Source of the DNA: Gari tellinella
Lineage: Eukaryota; Mollusca; Bivalvia; Cardiida; Psammobiidae
Length of the DNA: 64,000 nt
Assembly: GCA_922989275.2 (NCBI GenBank)
Contig: OV277868.1
Location: 51,892,216 to 51,956,215, forward strand
Direction of reading: 5' to 3'
Under the pieces are notes generated by a model. That model had not been told where the DNA came from. It saw nothing but the letters and a program-made list of their open reading frames with translations, and made no database searches. The position numbers and the translations under genes were made by a program. This document shows, one piece after another, positions 12,801-21,200 of the stretch (the stretch's first letter is position 1; each line of letters opens with the position of its first letter).

Positions 12801-14974
12801 TTAGGACCGCTACTTTTTCTGACTTTCAATTTTAGTAAAACGCCGAAAAAAGATGCGAGAATGCCCATTCTCGCATCTTTTTTCGGTACTTTTAGACCTC
12901 AAATCCTATGGTATTCTATTGTACAAAACGTCGAAAAAAGATGCGAGATTGCAACGGTACAACTACATTCTCGCATATTTTTTCGGCCTTTTAAAAAAAC
13001 GTCGAAAAAAGATGCGAGAATGCAAGGTTGCATTCTCGCATCTTTTTTCGATACATTTTGTCTACCAATCCTATAGTAATCTATTGTAGAAAACGTTGAA
13101 AAAAGATGCGAGAATGAACCCTTGCAGGCCGACGGGCATCGATGGATAAACCAAGGTACCGTTGGTCTCCCAAGAAGCAACCCTCCGCTAAAGAAAAAAT
13201 ATTTCTACATAAACATTGAAAACGGAGCTTCGAGGGAATTTGTTAAATTTGCTTTCCATGAGCCGAACTGCACTGACGGCCCATTTTGCATCACATATCA
13301 TGGCAACGATGAGGTATCCCAGCCATTAGACCATGGAAATGCCAAAAGCCAAGACCGCCCATTTCTGCGGACAAAGCCTAGCAGTCTGGAAAAATGGCTG
13401 CAAAAAACCAAAGCAGAAGACCCCAACTTGGTCTATAAATAGGAGATTCACGACGAAAACGACCAGCCGCGTGACCTGAAGCAGGTACAAAATCTTTGAT
13501 ATAAAGGCAATTCAAAACTTCGAATTTCAAGAGACGCTCTTTATAATCTATGTTTTTGCTAGAGACACATCTAGCAGGCACCAGATATCCGGACTCACCA
13601 AAAGGGGTCCGGTACTCTGCTTATCTGAAAGTATTTTGTTCTTGTAGAATGCCGGAAGATGGTCTGTACGTAGTGTCAGTGACAAATGGGGTTTTTTTTT
13701 TTTATTTTACGTCGCTTTCAACAGTATTTCAGTCATATCGTGACGTCAAGCTAATGACAGGTGGAGGAAGACCCCAGAAGCACTTTATGCACTGTTTTAG
13801 GCACAAATCGGCAGCTGGGTAGAACCACCGACCTTCCCCAAGCCAGCTGTGGCTTCCCCACATGAAAAATCCGAACAACCCTACTGGGATTCGAACTCAC
13901 AGCGGTGAGGAGCTTAGTGATGTAAGTCACAGTGACTATACCACTAGGCCACGGAGGCCCCTGTGACAAATGTAAGGTATGGTATCCCCGGAATGTGAAG
14001 GATTAGAAAAACACGAAATTCCAGGTGATACTGTACCTTACTTTAGTACACGCTGTACATCAAAACAAAGTAAGGGCAAAAGGAAGTAAAGATTTAATAA
14101 ATAATATTATATTTAGATTTAATAAACGTTTTGAACTGTGTATATTTGTATGTTCTCTGTACATGTATTCTAAATCGCCATGTAGATATATAATGTGCCT
14201 ACTAAAACCTGTGACGTTGCCTGTTTACGGCCATTGTTCAACTAAACGAAGCACGATCGACTGTTACTATAAATAGGCACTGTTACTATAAATAGGTCGT
14301 CGTCACGGGTTTTAGGTAGGCGTCACGGCTCTGTGTCGTCACGGAAGTTTAGATCGTCACGGGTTTTAGGTGATCCCCCTATGCATGTACGCTGGCTCTG
14401 GTACAACCATTAAGACGTGAATGATCTTATGAGCTACCGAGCTACCCGGTTTAGGACTTAATGATTATCCACCACGGTCCAGATACCTGTACACACCCAA
14501 GTAACTCACGCTACATTACTCCCCCTTTTTTCCTGAGATTCGCTCTGAGTCTCACTCATGGAATCATTGTATGCAATGCAACGGGCGGTCACCGCACCAA
14601 ACTGTTACAGGACTGAGTGAGAAAATCGTGGCCTGGCAGGGAACAGTGTCTTGGAGTGTCCGGACCTTGGCAAAAGATCAATGCTAAAATGAATAATTTT
14701 CAACAACCTGAAAGCAGAATCATTACTTGCTTCTTTCTTTCCTTTTTTTTCTAGAGGGGCCATAGATCAGAAACTGATAAAGTTCTGAAAAATATTGTCC
14801 ACAGTGTTTTCATGGTTTTATAGGTTTTACACACAATGTGGTTCCTTTTCAGAGAAAAGTTGTAAGAGTACAGCAGAAACTTCCCCTTAGATAAGTAGCA
14901 GTCCTTGTGCCTTTTTATTTTAATTAGTGATTTTATATTTACAATTTGTCTTTCTGATGTTGCTTCTTTCCCAT
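866..14974 (-). CDS. PPIL2: PPIL2, U-box/cyclophilin protein, N-terminal 294 residues (11 exons; gene runs off the left edge)
   Basis: PPIL2 is a nuclear, spliceosome-associated cyclophilin-like protein with an N-terminal modified U-box (ubiquitin ligase fold). Exons in coding order (minus strand): 14974-14943, 11711-11616, 11232-11170, 10654-10551, 8140-8049, 7422-7333, 6595-6523, 4917-4814, 2925-2881, 2523-2448, 972-866. They sum to 882 nt with matching phases and GT-AG introns. The start is chosen because it opens with MGKKQHQKDK, the family's conserved N-terminus. U-box region is about residues 36-107 (FRRLPYD, CTPEGVIFDL, YGINPATGKKM, IRLNF). A middle segment has LLTDEPF and DPSNLDKFN, and a linker has AHYSTG and SFTSTAM. 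The cyclophilin domain begins near residue 275 (KKGYVR, LNLELHCD). The remaining roughly 220 residues, including catalytic positions, lie left of base 1. No frameshift or stop seen. Identity rests on remembered family sequence, not a search. Confidence 0.95.
1207..1458 (+). mobile_element. F1 TTAA hairpin MITE
   Basis: Full copy from TTAACCCTTTACC to GGGAAAGGGTTAA with the complete central palindrome around GCGCCCTAAGGCGC. Confidence 0.85.
1883..2110 (+). mobile_element. Rearranged F1 MITE with the right hairpin arm repeated
   Basis: The segment ATTCTGCTTTA...CCTGCTTTAAGCA occurs three times in a row after one left arm, so the hairpin is followed by two extra diverged copies of its right arm. 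Probably slippage during replication of a hairpin. Confidence 0.6.
2144..2395 (+). mobile_element. F1 TTAA hairpin MITE beside PPIL2 exon 10
   Basis: TTAA to TTAA with intact central palindrome (GTGCCTTAAGGCAC). It ends 52 bp from the PPIL2 exon 10 donor side (exon ends at 2448). Confidence 0.85.
3142..3705 (+). repeat. 180-bp tandem repeat, three and a bit copies
   Basis: TAGTTACCCATGGCA recurs at about 3142, 3322 and 3502, with a diverged fourth start near 3682. Units are nearly identical and include CTAGGTCACAGTGACCTAG, itself a palindrome. The array leads into GGACGGACGGAC and the inverted repeat at 3819-3975. Confidence 0.85.
3819..3975. repeat. 26-bp perfect inverted repeat around a 105-bp spacer
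   Basis: 3819-3844 (ACCGAAATGGGTTAGAGGGC and onward) is the exact reverse complement of 3950-3975. Both outer sides carry GGACGGAC-type microsatellite sequence. Probably one end of the tandem-repeat element at 3142 or a fold-back of it. Confidence 0.8.
4307..4497 (+). mobile_element. F4 MITE (TIR AGGGCTCCAGATAAG)
   Basis: F4 defined: about 190 bp, ends AGGGCTCCAGATAAG and CTTATCTGG(A/T)GC(C/T)CT, with a central palindrome CATTAGAATCGTCTC-GAGACGATTCTAATG flanked by CCTATGGTGTTACTACT and its complement. Other copies: 4994, 12279, 23985, 26007, 37744, 62029. Confidence 0.8.
4508..4746 (+). mobile_element. F5 MITE (TIR TACAGTGGAGAAAACGTTAT type)
   Basis: Starts TACAGTAGAGAATAAG and ends CTTCTCCACTGTA. 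The central palindrome GATCAGACGCC-GGCGTCTGATC sits next to AAACTGTTTGCA. A matching copy is at 56502-56717. Confidence 0.75.
4994..5162 (+). mobile_element. F4 MITE beside PPIL2 exon 8
   Basis: Diverged F4 copy (TTCCAGATATGGGGAGTA to TCTTACCTGGA) with the central palindrome AATTGTCTTGAA-related arms intact. Lies 76 bp upstream (minus strand sense) of PPIL2 exon 8. Confidence 0.65.
5667..5908 (-). mobile_element. F1 TTAA hairpin MITE, reverse orientation
   Basis: TTAACCCATTACCCCATA to GGTAAAGGGTTAA. The central palindrome has lost a few bases at its tip. Confidence 0.8.
5992..6226 (-). mobile_element. F1 MITE, sharing its TTAA with the next copy
   Basis: TTAACCCATTACTCCATA to GGGGGGATTAGGTTAA. 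The right TTAA (6223-6226) is also the left TTAA of the following copy. Confidence 0.7.
6223..6474 (+). mobile_element. F1 MITE beside PPIL2 exon 7
   Basis: TTAATCCTATATTTCATAG to GGGGAATATGTTAA, hairpin centre ACACCTTAAGGCGC. Ends 49 bp from PPIL2 exon 7 (6523). Confidence 0.8.
6780..6901 (-). mobile_element. Partial F1 MITE
   Basis: Hairpin core plus one terminal part (AACTAGAAACATGCTATGGGG); the other terminus is missing. Confidence 0.65.
6907..7330 (-). repeat. 63-bp minisatellite built from a PPIL2 exon end and splice donor
   Basis: About six units on the minus strand, each with GATTTGGTCACCACACAG followed by GTAGCTATAGATAAATCAGA. The first part matches the last 18 bases of PPIL2 exon 6, the second its donor and first intron bases. 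The 63-bp unit keeps one frame open (period of 21 residues), which is a by-product of length and not evidence of coding. Confidence 0.85.
7333..7422 (-). CDS. PPIL2: PPIL2 exon 6, whose 3' end seeded a minisatellite
   Basis: Thirty codons, phase 0 at both ends, containing AVQRLNIK, LLTDEPF and ending in DLITIQ. The donor reads CAG|GTAGCT. The last 18 exon bases plus about 20 intron bases recur, diverged, several times in the adjacent intron (6907-7330), so near-copies of this donor lie just downstream. Reading through the true donor in frame gives eight more codons and then TGA. Confidence 0.9.
7636..7892 (-). mobile_element. Short hairpin-ended tandem-core element (same class as 51574)
   Basis: Read on the minus strand it starts TATACCCCTGCCAGTG...GGGGCGGGTA (5' hairpin), passes TTGGTTGGTTGG and ACTTTGACCTTGACCTTTGG, and ends in a hairpin region followed by TTCTCGTTTT. 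It has one unit of the core, against many at 51574. Confidence 0.55.
8218..9444 (-). mobile_element. Hairpin-ended element with a 191-bp tandem core
   Basis: Read on the minus strand it starts TTAGCTCGCCTATTCGGAGA, passes a 20-base G run and CACCCCGGCGTCGGCG, holds five diverged 190-bp units, and ends GGCGAGCTTTGCTG then CGACAGCTCTTGTT. The start matches the element at 63089, and the CTCTTGT end matches those at 18481, 32808 and 41262. The C20 run at about 9400 may vary in length. Confidence 0.65.
9590..9776 (+). mobile_element. F7 MITE (TIR ACAGTAGAACCTCTCTATTA type)
   Basis: ACAGTAGAACTTTTCTATTAC at the left pairs with GTTATAATAGATAACTTTTACT at the right. An inner imperfect hairpin has AGCAGACAG and its complement. 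Better copies at 24809 and 28508. Confidence 0.55.
10021..10325. mobile_element. Fused halves of an F1 and an F2 MITE
   Basis: 10021-10177 is the hairpin half of F1 ending GCGCATTCTG. It runs directly into ACAAACAGTACAGACCCTGA, one half of F2, ending CAAAGGGTTAA. A recombinant or doubly truncated insertion. Confidence 0.6.
10321..10519 (+). mobile_element. F2 TTAA hairpin MITE beside PPIL2 exon 4
   Basis: TTAA to TTAA with the hairpin CAGACCCTGATCAGAG-AGCTCC...GGAGC-CCTCTGATCTGGGTCT. F2 is defined at 28258. It lies 31 bp from the exon 4 donor side. Confidence 0.7.
10812..11143 (+). mobile_element. Probable SINE with (ATCA)n tail
   Basis: Ends in GTGCCGTAAAACCCAACTCA then ATCAATCAATAA. A region near 10905 (GCAGGTTTGTGGTTTTAATCCC) may be a decayed B box. 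Molluscan SINE ends often look like this; the start is uncertain. Confidence 0.5.
11318..11552 (+). mobile_element. F1 TTAA hairpin MITE
   Basis: TTAACCCATTACCCCATA to GGGGTAATGGATTAA. One hairpin arm has lost about 15 bases. Lies between PPIL2 exons 3 and 2. Confidence 0.8.
12279..12470 (+). mobile_element. F4 MITE
   Basis: ACCCAGATAAGAGGGAGTA to CTCCCCTTATGCCCT, with central arms matching F4. Confidence 0.7.
12842..13118. repeat. Three and a half hairpins with one stem and different loops
   Basis: CGAAAAAAGATGCGAGAATG and its complement form hairpins at about 12845-12885, 12932-12987 and 13002-13052; a lone left arm follows at 13094. Loops differ (CC; a longer AACGGTACAACTA; AAGGTTG). Between them lies a second repeated motif, AATCCTATGGTATTCTATTG. 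Confidence 0.85.
13122..13505 (+). pseudogene. Decayed transposon-type ORF, interrupted by TAG
   Basis: 106 codons from 13122 to a TAG at 13440, including FCITYHGNDE, PLDHGNAKSQDRPFLRTKPS and NLVYK. The same frame continues past the TAG with EIHDENDQPRDLKQ before a second stop. I recall similar HGN..RPF.RTKP...VY proteins in many molluscs, usually in repeats, with unknown function (memory, not a search). No catalytic motif can be named. The surrounding CGTCACGG element is the likely carrier. Confidence 0.5.
13689..13962 (-). mobile_element. tRNA-derived SINE with 10-bp target duplication
   Basis: On the minus strand it starts GGGCCTCCGTGGCCTAGTGG (A box) and GTTCGAATCCC (B box). It passes a central region with GCATAAAGTGCTTCTGGGG and ends GAAAGCGACGTAAAAT plus poly-A. 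GTGACAAATG flanks both sides (13679-13688 and 13963-13972). The central domain suggests the molluscan Meta/RUDI type SINEs (inference). Confidence 0.85.
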
Positions 14975-15231
14975 TTTGCTCTTTTTATGTCAAGTAAAGG
15001 CTTGGAAAAAGAGAAAAATACGTTTGGCTCATCATGATTTCTGTAAGAATTACATTTTTATGATATTCTCCATCAAAAGTACATTTGACGACAAAGCTAA
15101 ATATATGAACACCTACACATCAAATTAGGAAATCAAATTGATCATGAATACTTGCGATTCTTTGCATTTCTGCAAAGAAACATCTATAAAATGAATATCG
15201 ATATCAGAGAAAGCAGATCATTGATCACATT
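14975..15231. promoter_or_regulatory. Candidate bidirectional promoter between PPIL2 and RSKR
   Basis: The PPIL2 start codon (minus, 14974) and candidate RSKR start codon (plus, 15232) point away from each other with 257 bp between. No member of the listed repeat families was recognised in this segment, unlike almost all of its surroundings. No TATA box or CpG-rich core is obvious; the stretch is AT-rich. The call depends on the candidate RSKR first exon. Confidence 0.45.
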
Positions 15232-15295
15232 ATGGGTAACAACAACCAGAAATTACCATTAAGAAAGACTCAGTCTGTACCGGATACTCAGGTTG
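15232..15295 (+). CDS. RSKR: Candidate RSKR first coding exon
   Basis: ATG with A at -3 and G at +4 opens [20 protein letters not shown]. Two donors fit the downstream phases. GTAAAG after 15295 (phase 1) joins an acceptor ending at 24205. GTTGGT after 15291 (phase 0) joins the better acceptor ATTTACAG ending at 24186, which gives [12 protein letters not shown] next. Met-Gly with a lysine at position 7 could allow N-myristoylation; the human protein also starts Met-Gly. No other convincing start was noticed upstream of the second exon. The peptide itself is not conserved enough for me to recognise, so this depends on position and phase. Confidence 0.55.
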
Positions 15296-18200
15296 GTAAA
15301 GAAAATGTTTTCATGCAGAATCTTCCCTTCAATTTGAAGTTCAAATTGAATCAATACACGGCTCCAGATGAGGGCTCCAGATCTCGAAGAAACGATTCTA
15401 ATGAGTAGTAACATCATAGGATTTGATTTAAAAATAAGTGAGAAAATGTTGGATTTGTGCAGTTTACGATTTACAGACGTTTCGGTAAATGACCAGTTCG
15501 GTAAATTGATTTTATATAGTGAAAGTCTGGACGTTTCGGTAAAAAGGTAAATTATAGTAATTATAGGATTAAGTATATCGCACATCGCACCTCTCTCGGT
15601 AACAATGATATTGTGGCACAGTGTTTGTGCGAAGTTTGCAGGGTTGTTTTAGTATGTGTTGATCCTGGTCTACCAACAGATACAATTTTTCGGCCTGTTT
15701 ACAAAACGAAATAAAGGGCATGTGAATGGGGTAAAAATAACTTGATTTCTTCAAAAAAAAAATTCATTTCTTCTATAAGGAGATGAGATTATTGTTACAT
15801 CTCAAAATAATTAAGAACTAAAAAAACAAAATTTATATTTCCTTCATAACCGACTTTATTGCCCCAATTCGGCATAGAAATGTTACCAATTCCAGAACTA
15901 GATCGTATAGTTTAGACCCAACCCATTTGCAAGACATTACAAGGTACAAGTGATTAGAGATCAAGCGCCATCAGTTATTGATCTAGCGAAAGGTGTGATA
16001 TACAGACCTGTACATAAACCTATAATTACTATAATTTACCTTTTTACCGAAACGTCCAGACTTTCAGTATATAAAATCAATTTACCGAACTGGTCATTTA
16101 CCGAAACGTCAATCACCCGCAGTTTACCCCCTCTTATGAAGACCTGAAAGAGGCCTTCAAAATGCTTGCATTTATAGCCTACACCACGGAAGTATACAAG
16201 ACGGAATCGCAACTCAGCGAAGTTGAATAGGAGAGCATCTGAGGTCTCGCGGCCGTTGAATTTTGCGAGATTATGTGTCACGTGACAACATCTTCTCTTT
16301 TTGCCTCGTTGTCCGCCATTTCTAGGGTGAAAATTTACCGACTCGAGTGTATTTATTGACATTTTAGTGGATTAAACCCACTTGGTGGACATTCCTATCA
16401 CTTCAAGGGAATATAAACAGTATTAAACCGGTTACCCGAAAAACCGAAAACAGCTGTTTTCGCGAAAACAGGCTGATCTTACGAAAACAGGCTAGAAAAA
16501 AGGTTTTATGTACTGGAAACGATACGATATCGGTACAACATACATATAGCTTCTAAGTGGTGTATTCGGTTGTTTTCGTATGTCATGTCGGACCGGCACT
16601 TTTCATATTGACGCCGATTTTGGGGCAATAAAGGCACCTTTTTGAGTAGGAACAGGGATAATAAATAGATTTATTATCCCTGGTAGGAATGACGATTATT
16701 ATTTTATTGATAGCTTTAAATATACTTTCACAACATAAAACCTTTTTTATAGCCTGTTTTCGTAAGCTCAGTCTGTTTTCGCCTGTTTTCGCGAAAACAG
16801 GCTGTTTTCGGTTTTTCGGGTGACCCGTATTAAACTCGTGAATGAGGCTTCGAAAACAGACATCATATTGACTACCGATAGACATCATCTTATCTAGCCT
16901 CGAGATGTCTCATTTGCGATATAGCGCGAGGTTGCAATTCCGTGAGTGTATAATTCCATGCCTACTCGATTTATTTCGGCACGGAATTATACAAGACTGA
17001 ATCGCAACAAAGCGAGGTTGAATTGGCGAACATCTGAGCTCTCCCGGCCGTTGAATTTTGCAAGATTATGTGTCACGTGACAACATCGTCACCTTTTGGC
17101 CTCGTTGTCCGCCATTTCTGGGGTGAAAATTTACTGACCCGAGTGCATTTATTGACATTTTAGTGGATTTAAACGACTTGGTGGGCATTCCTATCAAATC
17201 ACAGGAATATATATCCTTGATCTGTGGACTCGTCGTCACGTATATCATTCACAAATGTATGTTGGCACTCTGGTGGTTTATTACTCTCTTGTGAATAACT
17301 CAATGTACTTTGTTTATACATTTTCAGATCATCGGGTCAAGGCGGTCGCGGATGCAAACCTCCCTGTGCTGTTAATGAATTCAGCCAGTTCTTTCCATAG
17401 ATCCTCTCTCTCCAATCACTGAGTTCTGGGTGTTCCTCTTGGCTTAGCAGTGTGTGGATATCAAGAGCCGGGATACCACACATCCTTTGAAGTGATCTAA
17501 CTAGAGTCTCTCTGTGGACAGTTTACAGCTCACAGTCTAGCAGATAGTGCTCTGGCGTTTCAATGGTCCCACACTCACAGAATGATGACACGTTTTGGCC
17601 TGTCATACTCCTATATGCATTGAGTCTGGAGTACCCTGTTCTTAGTTGAAGGATGATGTTTGAAGTTTGCTTGTCTGGGAAGTCAATTTTTTGTTTATTT
17701 GTGGCTGTTGGGCAGAACTCATAGAATCTTCTTCCTGTGGATGAGTTCTCCCACCTGGTTTGCCATTTGACCAAACATGTTTTGCGGCTGGCTTTAACTT
17801 CCTGCAGCGTTACAGATCTCCTTTCTTCCGGCATCTCCAAAGCCTGTTTTGCACCTTCCTTCGCCAACTGGTCACCTTTTTCATTGTCCTGCATGTCCTG
17901 GCGTCCACAGGATTTCAACATTGTAGTCTAGGTTTTGCTTTAATAATTGAAATGCCTTGTTTGTTTCACGAATCACTCCCCTGTGACTGTTCGAGTTCCA
18001 TCCCTATACCGCTGTCTGGCTATCACTGAAGATTCTGACACACTTGGCTGCTACTGAATCAGGTATTCCAGGACCATGAGAATGGCGACTAGCTCGGCCA
18101 ATAGAATCGAGCCATGTTAGGTGACTTGGCGACTCAATAGAATCGGTTCTTCGTCTGAGTTGTAAAGGACTGCCCCTGATCCACACGGTCCTCGATTGCT

Positions 18201-21200
18201 TATGCATGAGCCATCAGTGAAAGCGAAAACTGTCCCATGAGCTGCTTCCATCATCTAGTACGACTTCTTTGCCTAGCCTTTCTTGCTCCGTGAACAATGC
18301 TTCAAAACAGACATTAATCATATTGACTCGCGAAGTATCATTTGCGCAGCATGAGATTTGCTATAAAGCGCGAGGTTGCAATTACGTGAGTGTATATTTC
18401 TGTTATTTCGCTGTGTATTTTTGTGTGTCACTGGAAGGTTGTTGAAATTTGAGGATGTTTTTTATGTTTATATCATTGTTAGCTCACCTGAGCTAGCTCA
18501 GGGTGAGCTTTTGCAATCCTTGAATGTCCGTCGTGCGGCGTCAACAATTTTAGTGTCTACACTCTAGAGGCCACAATATTTATCCAATCTTTCTCAAACT
18601 TGCTCACATTGTATATTACCATAAGAGTTTGGATGAGTTCAATTATGGTTGAAATCGGACAAATAGGTAAAGAGTTATATACCTTTGAATTGCTGAAAAT
18701 GTCATATTTAACAGTGTTTACACTCTAGAGGCTACACATTTTATCCAGTCTTTTTCAAACTTGCTCAGATTGTATATGACTATAAGAGTTCAAGTAAGTG
18801 CAATTATGGTTAAAATCAAATCATTGTGGCAACAGTTATCTGCCCTTGATATACTTTGAAATGCTAGAAAAGGCTTCATTTTAGTATTGTTTAGGCTCTA
18901 GTTATCTTCCCTTGATGTACTATACTAGAATTATGATATTGTATTCCAAAATTGTTTACATGCTATACTACACATTTTAATGGATTTAGATTGAAACAGA
19001 AAGGTAAAGCTATCAGGCTTCAGTACAACAGGTGAGCGATATCAGGGCCTTCAGGCCCTCTTGTGTTTAAGATTAAGATAAGAAGATCTTTAGCTTTCTG
19101 TTTGATTTTCTATTTCTATTTATTACTTCTCTCCATCAATACTGATGATTATGAGAAGGGGCACTTTTTAGGTGCAGTGAGTCAACCAGTGACTGGCCGG
19201 GTACAGTACCAATGGTGCACTGCACCATTGGTACTGTACCCGGCCAGTCACTGGTTGACCGTTGACACCAGCCTGACACCGACAAATTTTAAGTATATAT
19301 AAGTTTTATAACATGCTTAAATTAAAAAGTTTAAGTAGGCATCCCCAGATTGAAGGAATGGACCAAACGGTATATATGGACGATGTGAACCTCGGATGAT
19401 GTGAACCAAGATGATGTGAACCGGGTTTTTTTGGACAATGTGAACCAATATTCCAGACGATGTGAACCACCCAATCAGATGATGTGAACCAACATTTTGT
19501 TTTAAAATGTTATAAGTGTACTTGCATAACTTACTGTACTAAAAGTTATAAAGAGTTAAAGACTAAAAACATTGCAACTTAATTACTCTGATAGTAATTA
19601 TCTAAGCTCTTATTGGCGAGGACAAGATTTTAGAATCTCATAGGATATTAACCCTTTCCCACATAGCATATCTCTTGTATTGAATATAGGTGTCCACTTA
19701 AAGCAGGTTGAAAGTAAAGCAGAATGCGCTTTAAGCGCATTCTGCTTTACTTTCAGCCTGCTTTAAGCTATCATCTGCTAGAATATAGAAAATATTTTTT
19801 ATTATACATATTTATGAATGTATAAATTGGAACTATTTTCTTCAGGGCAAGAATAAACTGAATGTGCTAAAAGGCGCTTCTATGGGGGAAAGGAGCTGTG
19901 GAGCGTGAGAATTACAAGTCTATATGAAGAAAAATAATTTAAATAAAGCAAGAAACCTTAACCCTAATCCTGTTGGAAATATTTTGCCAATGGTTTGAAT
20001 TTATTTCTAAATTTGTTAATAAATTAATTCTAAACTGTACGGCAAAATTTGGAACCCTAGCAATCTCGACATTACTTATTTGGTGTCCAATCTGGCTCCA
20101 AACTAGATCTAATTTGTGCAGTCGACATATACATTTACTATGATTGTATTATAGTTAAATTTAATTATTATATGTGCTATTTATATAAATACCTGCTAAT
20201 TGTACCTGACTAAAGGAATAAAGAGTCATATAAGATTTCTCACATTTTTTTTCCATAGACAATTAATTCTCATGCTCCACTGCATCACATGATCCAACAA
20301 GATTCTATAGTCTGAAGTGTTGGTCCAATATGAGCTTAACCCTTAGCACGCCGAATAAATTGTCGTCTGCTATATTTCTCGTCTGCTTCAAGTTTCAAAG
20401 TTGCTCAAAATTGCTGGAAATGTTGTCCGAGTGTCCGGATCCAAGCTGTTTGCATATGGAGCTATAGTCGTGCGTGGCAGGCTAAGGGTTAAAATCGCTA
20501 AAATAGCATAATAACAGGTTAACCAAAACATTAAAGTTGACATACTTTTCAATTATTACAACTATTTCTGATAGTACACTTATAAACTTTAAAAAAAATG
20601 TTTGGTTCATATCGTCTGATGGGGTGGTTCACATTGTCTGATAACATGGTACACATTGGCGGTGGTTCACATCTGCAGTGGTTCACATATTGTCCCTAAT
20701 TCAACTAAACCACTACATGTATGTAGCTGGGTTAAGGTTTATGGTGATGGAGTTTTGTGTGAACGATCCGGTAGCTCAGTATGGCGAGCATCACCTGTAA
20801 GCAAGGGGTCTGTAATGAAATATAGGCAGTGTTAGGCCCTCCAACCTATAATGTCCAGACTTTTGGCTCAATGGTTACAACGCTCGTCTTCCAAGCGGGA
20901 GGTCACTTTAGGTTCAGTGTTTGAGTTCGATAACAGGTCAACTTGGCCACTGTCTAACTCAGCCAATTTTTAGCTCACCTCGTGACCTGGCACGTAGTGC
21001 CAAGGTGAGCTTTTAGGATCTCTGGATGTCCGTCGTCCGTCCGTCCACAATTGTTCGTTAACACTCTACCAGGTTCAAATCTCATTGGATCTTGATGAAA
21101 CTTGGTCACAATGTTTGCCTTACTGAAATCTAGGTCAAGTTCGAATGTGGGTCATGTCCGGTCAAAAACTAGGTCACTAGGTCAAATTATCGAAAAACCT

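Larger units (their letters stand above)
12482..14375. mobile_element. 1.9-kb element with inverted subterminal ACCCGTGACG/CGTCACGG arrays
   Basis: The left 300 bp opens AACCCGTGACGG-TACTG-TCACGGGTTTT and carries repeated GTCACGG motifs. The right 100 bp has further CGTCACGG and TCACGGGTTTTAGG copies. Such arrays are typical transposase-binding ends. Inside are a cluster of short hairpins (12842-13118), a decayed ORF (13122) and a later SINE (13689). TTTTAGG-type ends are present, but no clear target duplication was found. Confidence 0.6.
19378..20695. mobile_element. 1.3-kb element with inverted GTGAACC arrays at both ends
   Basis: Left end GGACGATGTGAACC with six ATGTGAACC copies by 19493. 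The right end has five GGTTCA(C/T)AT-type copies from 20604 to GGTTCACATATTGTCC. The interior has no coding potential and contains later insertions of an F1 (19648) and an F3 (20336) MITE. Confidence 0.75.

Noticed and set aside
12853..13180. Overlapping short frames on both strands
   Set aside because: They are translations of the hairpin series and mirror each other because the DNA is palindromic.
13860..13962. Functional tRNA gene on the minus strand
   Set aside because: It is the head of a SINE with a poly-A tail and target duplication.
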